From positions 1 through 14,673 of the forward strand of contig WRNK01000008.1 in the NCBI GenBank assembly GCA_009776675.1: a stretch of 14,673 nt of DNA. The letters run 5' to 3'. Shown piece after piece: positions 5,921 to 12,730 of the stretch. Position numbers and translations under genes: made by a program. The number at the start of each line of letters is the position of its first letter. Within the stretch, counting starts at the first letter, position 1. The notes under the pieces are model-generated. The model searched no databases. It was not told the origin of the DNA and worked only from the letters and a program-made list of their open reading frames with translations. The stretch comes from Methanimicrococcus sp. GTDB lineage: Archaea > Halobacteriota > Methanosarcinia > Methanosarcinales > Methanosarcinaceae.

Positions 5921-7750
5921 ATGACAAAAGAATATATGCTTGGAAATGCCGCAATCGCACGCGGTGTCATGGAAAGCGGCGTCGGGGTTGTTTCAGGATA
6001 TCCCGGAACGCCGTCTTCTGAAATTATTGATATTTTAAGAACAGTCAAAGATCGCGATTTTTATATGGAATGGTCTGTCAATGAGAAAGTGGCAGTTGAG
6101 GTTTCAATCGGTGCGGCTTTTGCCGGAGCTCGGTCTTTTGTCACCATGAAACATGTCGGTTTAAATGTTGCTGCCGACCCGTTAATGACGCTGAGCTATT
6201 CCGGCACAAAAGGCGGCATGATTTTTTTAGTGGCGGATGACCCGTCTTTGCACTCCTCCCAAAATGAGCAAGACACGCGCCGTTATGCGGCATTTGCTCA
6301 AATTCCGTGCTTTGATCCTGCCACGGTTCAGGATGCTAAGGATATGGTTTCTTTTGCATTCGATTTTTCTGAAAAGTTTGAAACGCCTGTCATCCTCAGA
6401 TCGACAACACGCATCAGCCATGGCAAATCCAGTGTAGAACTTGGCGAACTCAAGAAAAATTCCAATGTCGTTGATTTTGTCAAAGATGTGGCGCACTGGG
6501 TTATGATGCCAAATAACGCACGCGTTCGACATGGTATTCTTTTGTCTAAACAAAAAGATATGGCTGACGCTCTTGAAAAATCTCCCTGGAATGTTTTGGA
6601 AATCTGTCCGGAATCAAAAATCGGTGTCATCTCTTCCGGTATTGCGTCAACTTATGCCAAAGAAGCGCTTCATGCTCTTGGGATTCGTGCCTCTTTTCTA
6701 AAAATTACAGCTTACCCGATGCCTGAAAATTCGATTGTAGAAATTTTAAAATCTTGTGACAAAGTTTTGGTTGTTGAAGAGTTAGAGCCGATTGTTGAAG
6801 ATTATGTTCGCATTTTGGCGCAGCAGCATGGAATTCAAACAGAAATCATCGGCAAAGAAAAAGTGCCCCGAATTTATGAATTAAACTTTGAAATCTGCCG
6901 TTTCATTATGGCTGATGTTTTTAAAGAACAGTGTGAGTCGGCATTATTGAAATCTGCCGAAACATCGGCACCTTTGCCGCAAGAATTGACAAGCATTGTT
7001 TTGCCGCCGCGCCCGCCTGCACTTTGTATCGGATGTTCGCACAGACCGGCTTTTCAAGCCATTAAGGAAGTATTTGGCAAAAATGCAATTTTCCCAAGCG
7101 ACATCGGCTGCTACACACTTGGAATACATTCCGGTGCTGTGGATACAACAATTTGTATGGGTGCAAGCATCAGTATGTCTTCGGGCATTTCGCACGCCGG
7201 TGAAAAGAAAGGCGTTTGCTGCACGATTGGCGATTCCACTTTCCTGCACACCGGAATTAATTCGCTCATGAATGTTGTTTACAACAAGTCCAAAATGACG
7301 GTTGCAATCCTTGATAATCGAATTACAGCCATGACGGGGCATCAGCCAAATCCAAATACAGGACAAACGGCTGTCGGGATTGAATCGATTCCGATTTCTT
7401 TGGAAGAGGTTTGTAAAGCCATCGGTGTTTCATTTATTCGCGTCGTTGATGCTTATGATTATGAAATGACACGAAACGCTTTTCGTGAAGCTAAAGCCTT
7501 TGACGGTGTTTCCGTTGTGATTGTTCAGCAAGCTTGTGCGATTGTTGCCAAAAAAATCGGCATCAAAAGAAACCCATATGTCGTTTCAAAAGAATTGTGC
7601 AAAGGATGCCGCAAATGTATTAATTTCGGCTGTCCCGCAACAAGTTTTGATTCGGAAAAGGCAATTTCTGTGATTAACTCCCAATGTATCGGATGTGGCG
7701 TTTGTGCTCAAATATGTCCATTTAATGCGATTTTGGAGGTGAAAGAATGA
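5921..7750 (+). CDS. iorA: Indolepyruvate:ferredoxin oxidoreductase, alpha subunit
   Basis: Large subunit of EC 1.2.7.8. Aryl 2-oxoacids (indolepyruvate, phenylpyruvate, hydroxyphenylpyruvate) are decarboxylated to aryl-CoA with reduction of ferredoxin, or the reverse in assimilation. At 609 residues it is full length. The order is an N-terminal pyrimidine-binding domain (SGYPGTPSSEII, 25-36), the middle transketolase-like domain, PPRPPALCIGCSHR (362-375), the thiamine diphosphate motif GDSTFLHTG (437-445) with DNRITAMTGHQPNP, and a C-terminal ferredoxin domain. The ferredoxin domain has two cysteine sets: Cys560, 563, 566 and 571 with four residues before CP, the spacing usual for IOR, and Cys589, 592, 595 and 599. 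AAGGGAG lies upstream of the ATG at good spacing. The stop overlaps the iorB start by 4 nt (ATGA), so the two are translationally coupled. Confidence 0.96.
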   Translation: MTKEYMLGNAAIARGVMESGVGVVSGYPGTPSSEIIDILRTVKDRDFYMEWSVNEKVAVEVSIGAAFAGARSFVTMKHVGLNVAADPLMTLSYSGTKGGMIFLVADDPSLHSSQNEQDTRRYAAFAQIPCFDPATVQDAKDMVSFAFDFSEKFETPVILRSTTRISHGKSSVELGELKKNSNVVDFVKDVAHWVMMPNNARVRHGILLSKQKDMADALEKSPWNVLEICPESKIGVISSGIASTYAKEALHALGIRASFLKITAYPMPENSIVEILKSCDKVLVVEELEPIVEDYVRILAQQHGIQTEIIGKEKVPRIYELNFEICRFIMADVFKEQCESALLKSAETSAPLPQELTSIVLPPRPPALCIGCSHRPAFQAIKEVFGKNAIFPSDIGCYTLGIHSGAVDTTICMGASISMSSGISHAGEKKGVCCTIGDSTFLHTGINSLMNVVYNKSKMTVAILDNRITAMTGHQPNPNTGQTAVGIESIPISLEEVCKAIGVSFIRVVDAYDYEMTRNAFREAKAFDGVSVVIVQQACAIVAKKIGIKRNPYVVSKELCKGCRKCINFGCPATSFDSEKAISVINSQCIGCGVCAQICPFNAILEVKE

Positions 7751-8373
7751 ACAACAATTGCTTTGGAAGTGTCCCAAATACAGGACGAACAGATGTGAAA
7801 TATGATGTTGTCATTTGCGGTGTCGGCGGTCAGGGCGCTATTTTAGCGTCTGATATTTTGGGTCGCGCAGCGGTTGCAGAAGGAATTGCCGTTCAAGCCG
7901 CAGAAACGCATGGCATGGCACAGCGCGGCGGTTCTGTTGAAAATCATGTCCGCATCGGAAGCGCCTACGGTTCATTAATTCCAAAAAGAGGTGCCGACTT
8001 AATGATTGCTTTAGAGCCGGCAGAAGCGGTTCGTTACGCACATTTGATGAAAGACGGCGCCGTTGTTATTGTGAACACTGAACCGATTTATCCGTTTACG
8101 GTGACCACGGGAAAAGCCAAGTATCCGGACGTTTCTCAAATGCTTGAAGCACTGTCCAAAGTTTTTGATGTCAAAGCCATCAATGCAACAGACATTGCTA
8201 CAAAAGCCGGCAACAGTCAGGCGGCAAACGTTGTCATGATTGGAGCAGCTTCTCATTACATTCCGCTCCAAAAGCAAACTTTCATTGACTGCATCCGTGC
8301 TTTGGTTCCGCCCAAATTTTTGGATATCAACTTATCTGCTTTTGAAATGGGTTTTGACAGCATTCAGAAGTGA
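7747..8373 (+). CDS. iorB: Indolepyruvate:ferredoxin oxidoreductase, beta subunit
   Basis: Small subunit of the two-subunit IOR, a member of the pyruvate ferredoxin oxidoreductase gamma family (PF01558). Visible motifs are YDVVICGVGGQGAILAS (about 19-35), the AAETHGMAQRGGSVENHVRIG stretch (about 52-72, conserved in this family), and LEPAEAVRY. The 208 residues include about 17 extra N-terminal residues before the domain. This start is preferred because it forms the ATGA overlap with iorA and has a strong GGAGGTG (7735-7741) 5 nt before the ATG. It pairs with IorA to make the functional enzyme in the cytosol. Its stop TGA overlaps a GTG that opens the candidate small ORF downstream. Confidence 0.95.
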   Translation: MNNNCFGSVPNTGRTDVKYDVVICGVGGQGAILASDILGRAAVAEGIAVQAAETHGMAQRGGSVENHVRIGSAYGSLIPKRGADLMIALEPAEAVRYAHLMKDGAVVIVNTEPIYPFTVTTGKAKYPDVSQMLEALSKVFDVKAINATDIATKAGNSQAANVVMIGAASHYIPLQKQTFIDCIRALVPPKFLDINLSAFEMGFDSIQK

Positions 8374-8531
8374 AGAAAAAAACCAATACAATTTTTTATG
8401 AAGACGATTTGAAAAATCATGAGTTGCCGGAGGCGCCGCCAGCCTCCCCGCAAACGCAACCGCATATCATATGCCAAAAAACTGCAGCCAGAGTCGATTG
8501 TAAAGGCTGCGATTTTCAGACAAAAAGTTAA
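8370..8531 (+). CDS. Candidate 53-codon small protein in the iorAB operon
   Basis: Not recognised. A GTG at 8370 overlaps the iorB stop as GTGA, the same 4-nt overlap used at the iorA/iorB and kinase/regulator junctions. The frame then stays open for 53 codons to TAA 8529-8531. The peptide starts MKKKTNTIFYEDDLKNHELP, goes through a Pro-rich linker (EAPPASPQTQP), and ends with three cysteines, C35, C44 and C47, the last two as DCKGCD. This composition looks more protein-like than the overlapping frame of the kinase N-terminus, which reads as an Arg-rich string. No separate SD is visible, so translation would depend on coupling to iorB. A metal-binding or redox role is a guess from CxxC. It may be chance. 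Confidence 0.42.
   Translation: MKKKTNTIFYEDDLKNHELPEAPPASPQTQPHIICQKTAARVDCKGCDFQTKS
8429..8447. other. GC-rich hairpin in an AT-rich context
   Basis: GGAGGC (8429-8434) and GCCTCC (8442-8447) form a perfect 6-bp stem with a 7-nt loop, within an about 40-nt GC-rich patch (8425-8462) that stands out from its surroundings. There is no following T-run, so it is not an obvious terminator. It falls inside the candidate small ORF, where it encodes the Pro/Ala linker, and could slow or attenuate expression between iorB and the kinase. Confidence 0.35.
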
Positions 8532-8625
8532 ATCCTTTCTTTGTGTATTATCTTTCGATTTCTGGAAAATGAATGAAATAATTTTGTCAATGTATGTTTC
8601 TTATTTTGCGCCAAGATGTGGTTCA

Positions 8626-10470
8626 ATGAAATGGTCAGATACCCACAGTGAATTGGAAGGTATTTTAAACATCGGTCCCGCTATCGTCTTTAAATTCAGT
8701 GCCGACCCGGGGATGTTTGTTGAATACATTTCAAACAATATTATTCAGCTTGGATATTCCGCTGAAGAGTTCAACAACAAACGATATAGTTTTGAAAACA
8801 TTATCTATCTTAACGATTTGGAATATGTTCAAAAACAGTTCAGTCATTACTCACAAATTCCGGATGCTTTTGGATTCACAATCATTTACCGACTTTACAC
8901 CAAATTCGGTCCGATCCGCTGGGTCGAACAGAGAACATTTATTGTCCGTGACAAAAACGGAAATGTCGATTACTACCAAGGATTGCTTTTTGACGTCACC
9001 GATCGCCGAAAATCCGAAGAGGAAACCGCACTCAACATTGATCGTCAGGAAGTGCTTCTCAAGCTGAAAAAAATGGGCGGGCATTCTTTTCACGAAATCA
9101 TTGATTATGCCCGTGAAGAAGCCGTTCGTTTGACAAAAAGCAAAGTCGGCTACATCGCTTTTCCGACACCCGATGAATCCATATTGATTATGCACTCATG
9201 GTCTAAAAATTCCGTCAAAGAATGTTCCATTGACAAACAAAGTTGGACCCATATTTATCCTGTTCATCGGACAGGGCTTTGGGGGGAAGCAATCCGCCAA
9301 AGAAAACCGTTGATTATCAACAACTACAATTCTCCGTCTTCTCTGAAAAAAGGGTACCCTGAGGGTCATATTTCACTTTATCGATATATGCATGTCCCGA
9401 TTTTTTACGGCGATCGGATTGTGATTGTTATCGGCGTCGGCAACAGAGAAACCGATTACAACGAAAGTGATGTTTTACATCTGACGCTTTTAATGCACGA
9501 CCTTTGGGAAATTGTTCAAAAGAAGCGATTGGAAGAGACGCTTAAAGAGCGTTCCGCCGAACTGACTGACCATTACAACAAACTGCATTCCCAGTTCACG
9601 GTTTCCCGCGAATTTTTAGAAGATGTTCAGCTGAAAATCGACCGCTATGATGACAGAAATTCGGGACAATATCTCAAATTGATGGAAGACGAAGTTTTCC
9701 TCATGTCCTATGAGCAACAAGAAAATGTTATTGAAGAAGGTCTGCTTCTTGCAAACCGCATGAAACATCTCATTGATTCCATGCTTTATTTGAATATGGA
9801 CAGCAACGGAATGCCGGCATCTAAACTTAAAATCGTTGATTTCAAAAATTTGTTTGAACGTGTGACATTGAATACGATTCTTCTTCTCCAAAAGAAAAAC
9901 ATCGTTTTAGAACGCCATCCTTCCCCCTCATACCCACCCGTTTTCGGAAGTGAAGAGAGACTGGATATGGTTTTTACAACACTTATTGAAAATGCCTGCC
10001 TCAGCTCTCCCGTCGGCGGCAAAATTATTTTAGAAAGCAGCATTGTCGGCGGCTTTTTTGAAATCAGAGTCATCGATTTCGGTCCCGATTTGGATGAATC
10101 ATCTCTTCCATATTTATTCCAAAGCATCACATTCGTTGATTCCGGCCATTTCTATTCCAATCATTTGGAGGGAGCCGAATCGGGTCTTTATGTTGCCAAA
10201 ATCATTATTCAAGAACACAACGGCTTTATCACCGGAGCGCGCAATCCCAAAGGAGGATCAATTTATATTATCAAATTGCCGGTGGCTTCCGATGAAGATA
10301 TCATAAACCATTCCATTCAAAGCGTTGATGTAGGAACCGGTCAAAAAATGCACATGGAAATCGACCAAGAAATTGGTGCGGATGACAAGAATGAAAAAAT
10401 GCAATCGAAAAGTGCCTGCCAAAAAATACTTTCTGATTTAAACAGGAATGCGGGAGGAGATTTCAAATGA
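8626..10470 (+). CDS. PAS-GAF sensor histidine kinase, MsmS/RdmS-like
   Basis: Predicted soluble sensor kinase. From ATG 8626 it has 614 residues: PAS (about 12-128, with LGYSAEEF and FGPIRWVEQRTFIVRDKNG), GAF (about 148-298, with YRYMHVPIFYGDRIV and GNRETDYNESDVLHLTLLM), a coiled helical stretch (300-390), and a HATPase domain (about 440-553). The ATPase boxes are weakened: N-box TLIENACLS is good, G1 reads DFGPD where DxGxG is usual, and G2 reads GAESGLYVAK. No canonical HisKA block with the SHELRTP-type phosphoacceptor is seen. Cys200 is the only Cys in the GAF. The frame is open from ATG 8419, but the first 50 residues of that version are an Arg-rich shadow of the small ORF; ATG 8569 is a second alternative. 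The stop overlaps the regulator gene by 4 nt. No membrane segment is evident, so cytosolic sensing is inferred. The ligand is unknown. Confidence 0.85.
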   Translation: MKWSDTHSELEGILNIGPAIVFKFSADPGMFVEYISNNIIQLGYSAEEFNNKRYSFENIIYLNDLEYVQKQFSHYSQIPDAFGFTIIYRLYTKFGPIRWVEQRTFIVRDKNGNVDYYQGLLFDVTDRRKSEEETALNIDRQEVLLKLKKMGGHSFHEIIDYAREEAVRLTKSKVGYIAFPTPDESILIMHSWSKNSVKECSIDKQSWTHIYPVHRTGLWGEAIRQRKPLIINNYNSPSSLKKGYPEGHISLYRYMHVPIFYGDRIVIVIGVGNRETDYNESDVLHLTLLMHDLWEIVQKKRLEETLKERSAELTDHYNKLHSQFTVSREFLEDVQLKIDRYDDRNSGQYLKLMEDEVFLMSYEQQENVIEEGLLLANRMKHLIDSMLYLNMDSNGMPASKLKIVDFKNLFERVTLNTILLLQKKNIVLERHPSPSYPPVFGSEERLDMVFTTLIENACLSSPVGGKIILESSIVGGFFEIRVIDFGPDLDESSLPYLFQSITFVDSGHFYSNHLEGAESGLYVAKIIIQEHNGFITGARNPKGGSIYIIKLPVASDEDIINHSIQSVDVGTGQKMHMEIDQEIGADDKNEKMQSKSACQKILSDLNRNAGGDFK

Positions 10471-11267
10471 CAACGGAATTGATCGGAACGCTTTTCCTGT
10501 CCGAAAAGAGAAAAAATTTGATGATTTATTTGATGGACGGACCAAGAACAATTGACGAGATCAAAACAAAACTCAATGTCACAACAAGCGCCATCATGAC
10601 TCAGATTAAATTATTGATGAATCAGGGTCTCATTATCTATTCTGATAATCTGTATTCTCTCACCGTCATGGGTCGTGTCATTTCCGAAAAAATGATTCCG
10701 CTTCTGGAGACACTTGAGATGTATTCTGAAAACCAGCATTATTGGGATGAACACAATTTGTCTGCCTTGCCGCACGACATACTGTCCCGTTTGAGTGAGC
10801 TGAAACGTTGTTTTTTAGTGGAGCCTGAGATGAGCCGCTTGTATGAGCCCCCAAGAAAGTTTGAAGAAAATCTGTTCCAATCCCGGCACATTTATGAAAT
10901 TTCATCCTTCTTCAGCCCCATTTACCATTCCGCTTACATGAGACTCGCCAAACAAGGCATTGAAATTGAAATCGTTTTGTCGCCGCTTGCTTTTGAGCGC
11001 TTCAAAGAAGATTACACCGATCTTTTGAAAGAATACATGTTGTTTAAAAACGTCAGCATCTCCGTCTGCAAAGAAAAAATTGAAATTGCCTCATCCGTCG
11101 TGACGGATCATTTCTTTTCCATTTCTTTGTTCAGCAACAGCGGCATTTACCACAACCATTCGATGATGAGCTTTGAAAATTCCGCCATCCGATGGGGAAA
11201 AGATCTGTTCCTTCATTACCTCGGAAAATCTGAAAAAATGACGATGGAACATCTTGATATGAAATGA
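10467..11267 (+). CDS. Winged-helix transcription regulator with FilR1/DUF1724 domain (Msr-like)
   Basis: A 266-residue DNA-binding regulator. The N-terminal winged helix (about 5-80) reads as an ArsR-like fold, with recognition helix near LNVTTSAIMTQIKLLMNQGL and wing LIIYSDNLYSLTVMG. A central linker follows, then the methanogen-specific FilR1-middle/DUF1724 domain (about 125-250, with YEISSFFSPIYHSAYMRLAK, IEIEIVLSPLAFERF, and a C-terminal RWGKDLFLHYL motif). The ATG overlaps the kinase stop (ATGA), so the pair is made together. In Methanosarcina, MsrC/F/G regulators of this family lie beside MsmS/RdmS kinases and control methyltransferase/corrinoid-fusion genes. A similar role here is inference, and no such target gene is in the window. 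The last residues (MEHLDMK) are encoded by the first unit of the 26-nt array, so the C-terminus has been built or replaced by repeat sequence. Confidence 0.9.
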   Translation: MTTELIGTLFLSEKRKNLMIYLMDGPRTIDEIKTKLNVTTSAIMTQIKLLMNQGLIIYSDNLYSLTVMGRVISEKMIPLLETLEMYSENQHYWDEHNLSALPHDILSRLSELKRCFLVEPEMSRLYEPPRKFEENLFQSRHIYEISSFFSPIYHSAYMRLAKQGIEIEIVLSPLAFERFKEDYTDLLKEYMLFKNVSISVCKEKIEIASSVVTDHFFSISLFSNSGIYHNHSMMSFENSAIRWGKDLFLHYLGKSEKMTMEHLDMK

Positions 11268-11372
11268 AGATGGAACATTTTGACATGAAATGAAGATGGA
11301 ACATTTTGACATGAAATGAAGATGGAACATCGTGGCATGAAATAAAGATGAAACATCGTGAATGATGCTTCT
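11243..11372 (+). repeat. 26-nt tandem array overlapping the 3' end of the regulator gene (block 1)
   Basis: Five units start at 11243, 11269, 11295, 11321 and 11347, each exactly 26 nt apart. The consensus is GATGGAACAT, then NTTGACATGAAATGAA. The first unit encodes the last residues and stop of the regulator, and units 2 and 3 are identical. The fifth unit leads into the first terminator hairpin. Because 26 is not a multiple of three, further copies extend no reading frame. No spacers are present, so this is not a CRISPR array. Confidence 0.93.
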
Positions 11373-11396
11373 GCCTTTTTTTCTGTGTCTTTTTTT
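11350..11396 (+). terminator. Operon terminator, copy 1
   Basis: GAAACATC (11350-11357) and GATGCTTC (11364-11371) form an 8-bp stem with one mismatch and a 6-nt loop, followed by T-tracts at 11376-11382 and 11390-11396. It lies 83 nt after the regulator stop codon on the plus strand. A hairpin followed by oligo-T is a plausible end for the long iorA-to-regulator transcript. Confidence 0.6.
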
Positions 11397-11403
11397 AAAT
11401 TAA

Positions 11404-11466
11404 CATGAAATGAAAATGGAACATCTTGACATGAAATGACGATGAAACATCGTGACATGAATGATG
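11404..11466 (+). repeat. 26-nt tandem array, block 2
   Basis: Two more units (phase points 11415 and 11441, 26 nt apart) and a partial copy follow a T-rich insertion. Positions 11347-11400 and 11441-11500 are copies of one larger block (GATGAAACATCGTG, then a hairpin arm, two T-tracts and TTTAAATT) offset by 94 nt. The array was therefore amplified at two scales: single 26-nt units, and units together with the terminator. Confidence 0.88.
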
Positions 11467-11494
11467 TTTCTGTCTTTTTTTCTTGTCTTTTTTT
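11444..11494 (+). terminator. Operon terminator, copy 2
   Basis: GAAACATC (11444-11451) and GATGTTTC (11463-11470) form a perfect 8-bp stem with an 11-nt loop, followed by T-tracts at 11475-11481 and 11488-11494. An alternative local hairpin, ACGATG-AAA-CATCGT (11439-11453), uses the same bases. This is the second copy of the duplicated block and ends 4 nt before the convergent GTPase gene. It would protect the minus-strand genes from read-through. Confidence 0.65.
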
Positions 11495-11497
11495 AAA

Positions 11498-12643
11498 TTA
11501 TTCGCCCCACCAGCTAATTACCTTTTTCTTCAGCTTTTTGATTTTGAATTTCAAATAAGGGATTGGCGGCGACCTTGTTTTCTTAATTTGGGTTTGTTTT
11601 TCAAATGCCAGCTTTTTAGACGTCAAAAAAATGTTCAGGTTTTGGTCAACGATTTCTTCAATCTTTTCTTTTTTAACATTTGTTGCGGACGCCAAAAAGC
11701 GTAGTTCATATTTTCCGTTGTTTTCTGTTTTTTCCTGCTGAATGTATTCGGCTTCGATTTTTTTGTCACCGCTGCCTGCCGTTTGGCTGACTTTGACAAA
11801 CGTATCATCCACTTTAATTGCCATTTTAATGTGACCGACAAAGGAAGGATTGATTTGCGTAATTTCCATTCCAATGGAACTGACAATATTTTCAAGCAAG
11901 GTGCCGGCACTTTTGACGGTCAGGTTGCCGGAGAGGTTGTATAACCCCGAATACCTGGTCACGTTTGAGAGTTCAATCGAATTCTTTTTTTCCGTCACTT
12001 TTGGTTTTGGGCGGCCCTGTGTGTCAATTTTGCTGATCGTTTCTTCGCCTTCGCGTATGATCAAATTATAAATTTTGTCAATGGACGCATCATCGTTTGC
12101 CGCTGACATCCGTATTGTGTAAACATCGGGATAATTAGATTTCAAAAGCGATTCAATGCTTTTGATTTTCTCTTCACTGACGAGATCGATTTTATTGATT
12201 CCGATGATTTCCGATTCGTTCAGCTGATGTTCGATGAAATTTGGAATTTCATCCATTTCTGTTGTAAATCTGGAAGCATCAAGAAGTGTTACAACGGGTG
12301 CAAATGACAGCATCACATTGATGTCCAAAAGCTCATCTCGAATCTGATTCGGGAAAGACAAGCCGGTCGGCTCGATAATCAAAATGTCGGGATTGTGAAT
12401 TTTAGAGATTTCGGTCACCGTAATTCTGAGGTTAATGACAAGAGTGCAGCAGATGCATCCGCCGGTTAATTCTTTTGAGGGGATGCCTGCGGTTTCAAGC
12501 ATTGTGCCATCAATGCCGATTTCACCAACTTCGTTGACAATCATGGCGACTTTTTTGCCGTCAGCAATCAATTTGTCAATGAGTTTTAAAACGGTCGTCG
12601 TCTTTCCGCTTCCCAAAAATCCGCCGATTAAAAACACTTTCAT
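11498..12643 (-). CDS. CobW/HypB/UreG-family (COG0523) GTPase, paralogue 1
   Basis: G3E-class P-loop GTPase of the COG0523 metallochaperone family, generally involved in inserting or handling Co, Zn, Ni or other metals. Of its 381 residues, Walker A is GGFLGSGKTT (7-16), NEVGEIGID lies at 37-45, the metal-binding CxCC is GCICC with Cys63, 65 and 66, Walker B is ILIIEPTG with the G3E ExxG pattern (94 = G), and the base motif is NKID (150-153). The C-terminal half (about 220-345, with TVKSAGTLLENI and INPSFVGHIKMAI) is not the usual His-rich CobW-C. Compared with its neighbour it has a Lys-rich tail of about 30 residues ending KKKVISWWGE. GGAGG lies upstream of the ATG. It is second in a likely two-gene unit, 87 nt after paralogue 2. 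Substrate metal unknown; corrinoid/methyltransferase support is plausible in a methanogen. Confidence 0.9.
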   Translation of the reverse strand: MKVFLIGGFLGSGKTTTVLKLIDKLIADGKKVAMIVNEVGEIGIDGTMLETAGIPSKELTGGCICCTLVINLRITVTEISKIHNPDILIIEPTGLSFPNQIRDELLDINVMLSFAPVVTLLDASRFTTEMDEIPNFIEHQLNESEIIGINKIDLVSEEKIKSIESLLKSNYPDVYTIRMSAANDDASIDKIYNLIIREGEETISKIDTQGRPKPKVTEKKNSIELSNVTRYSGLYNLSGNLTVKSAGTLLENIVSSIGMEITQINPSFVGHIKMAIKVDDTFVKVSQTAGSGDKKIEAEYIQQEKTENNGKYELRFLASATNVKKEKIEEIVDQNLNIFLTSKKLAFEKQTQIKKTRSPPIPYLKFKIKKLKKKVISWWGE

Positions 12644-12730
12644 ATTTATGCCTCCAAAGTACTTTTTTCAACAATTTTTAATTTTTTCTAATTATCATGA
12701 TCATTTTGATTTCCATTCGATTTTTCAATA

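Noticed and set aside
6944..7366. Minus-strand open frame of 140 codons inside iorA
   Set aside because: It is antisense to the thiamine diphosphate domain of iorA, which is unmistakable, and its composition is Cys/Arg/Asn-rich.
8419..8568. Arg-rich N-terminal extension of the sensor kinase
   Set aside because: The first 50 residues of this version (MSCRRRRQPPRKRN and onward) look like an out-of-frame reading of the Pro-rich small ORF, with no SD at ATG 8419. The PAS domain begins shortly after ATG 8626.
11216..11458. Minus-strand open frame over the 26-nt array with repeated FHVKMFHLHF-like peptides
   Set aside because: It is the translation of the tandem repeat itself. The 26-nt period cycles through frames, there is no ribosome site, and it lies between two convergent genes.
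12685..12705. ATGATCAT palindrome between the two GTPase genes as an operator
   Set aside because: It is a single 8-bp palindrome in an 87-nt gap inside a probable cotranscribed pair, with no second copy upstream of the first gene.
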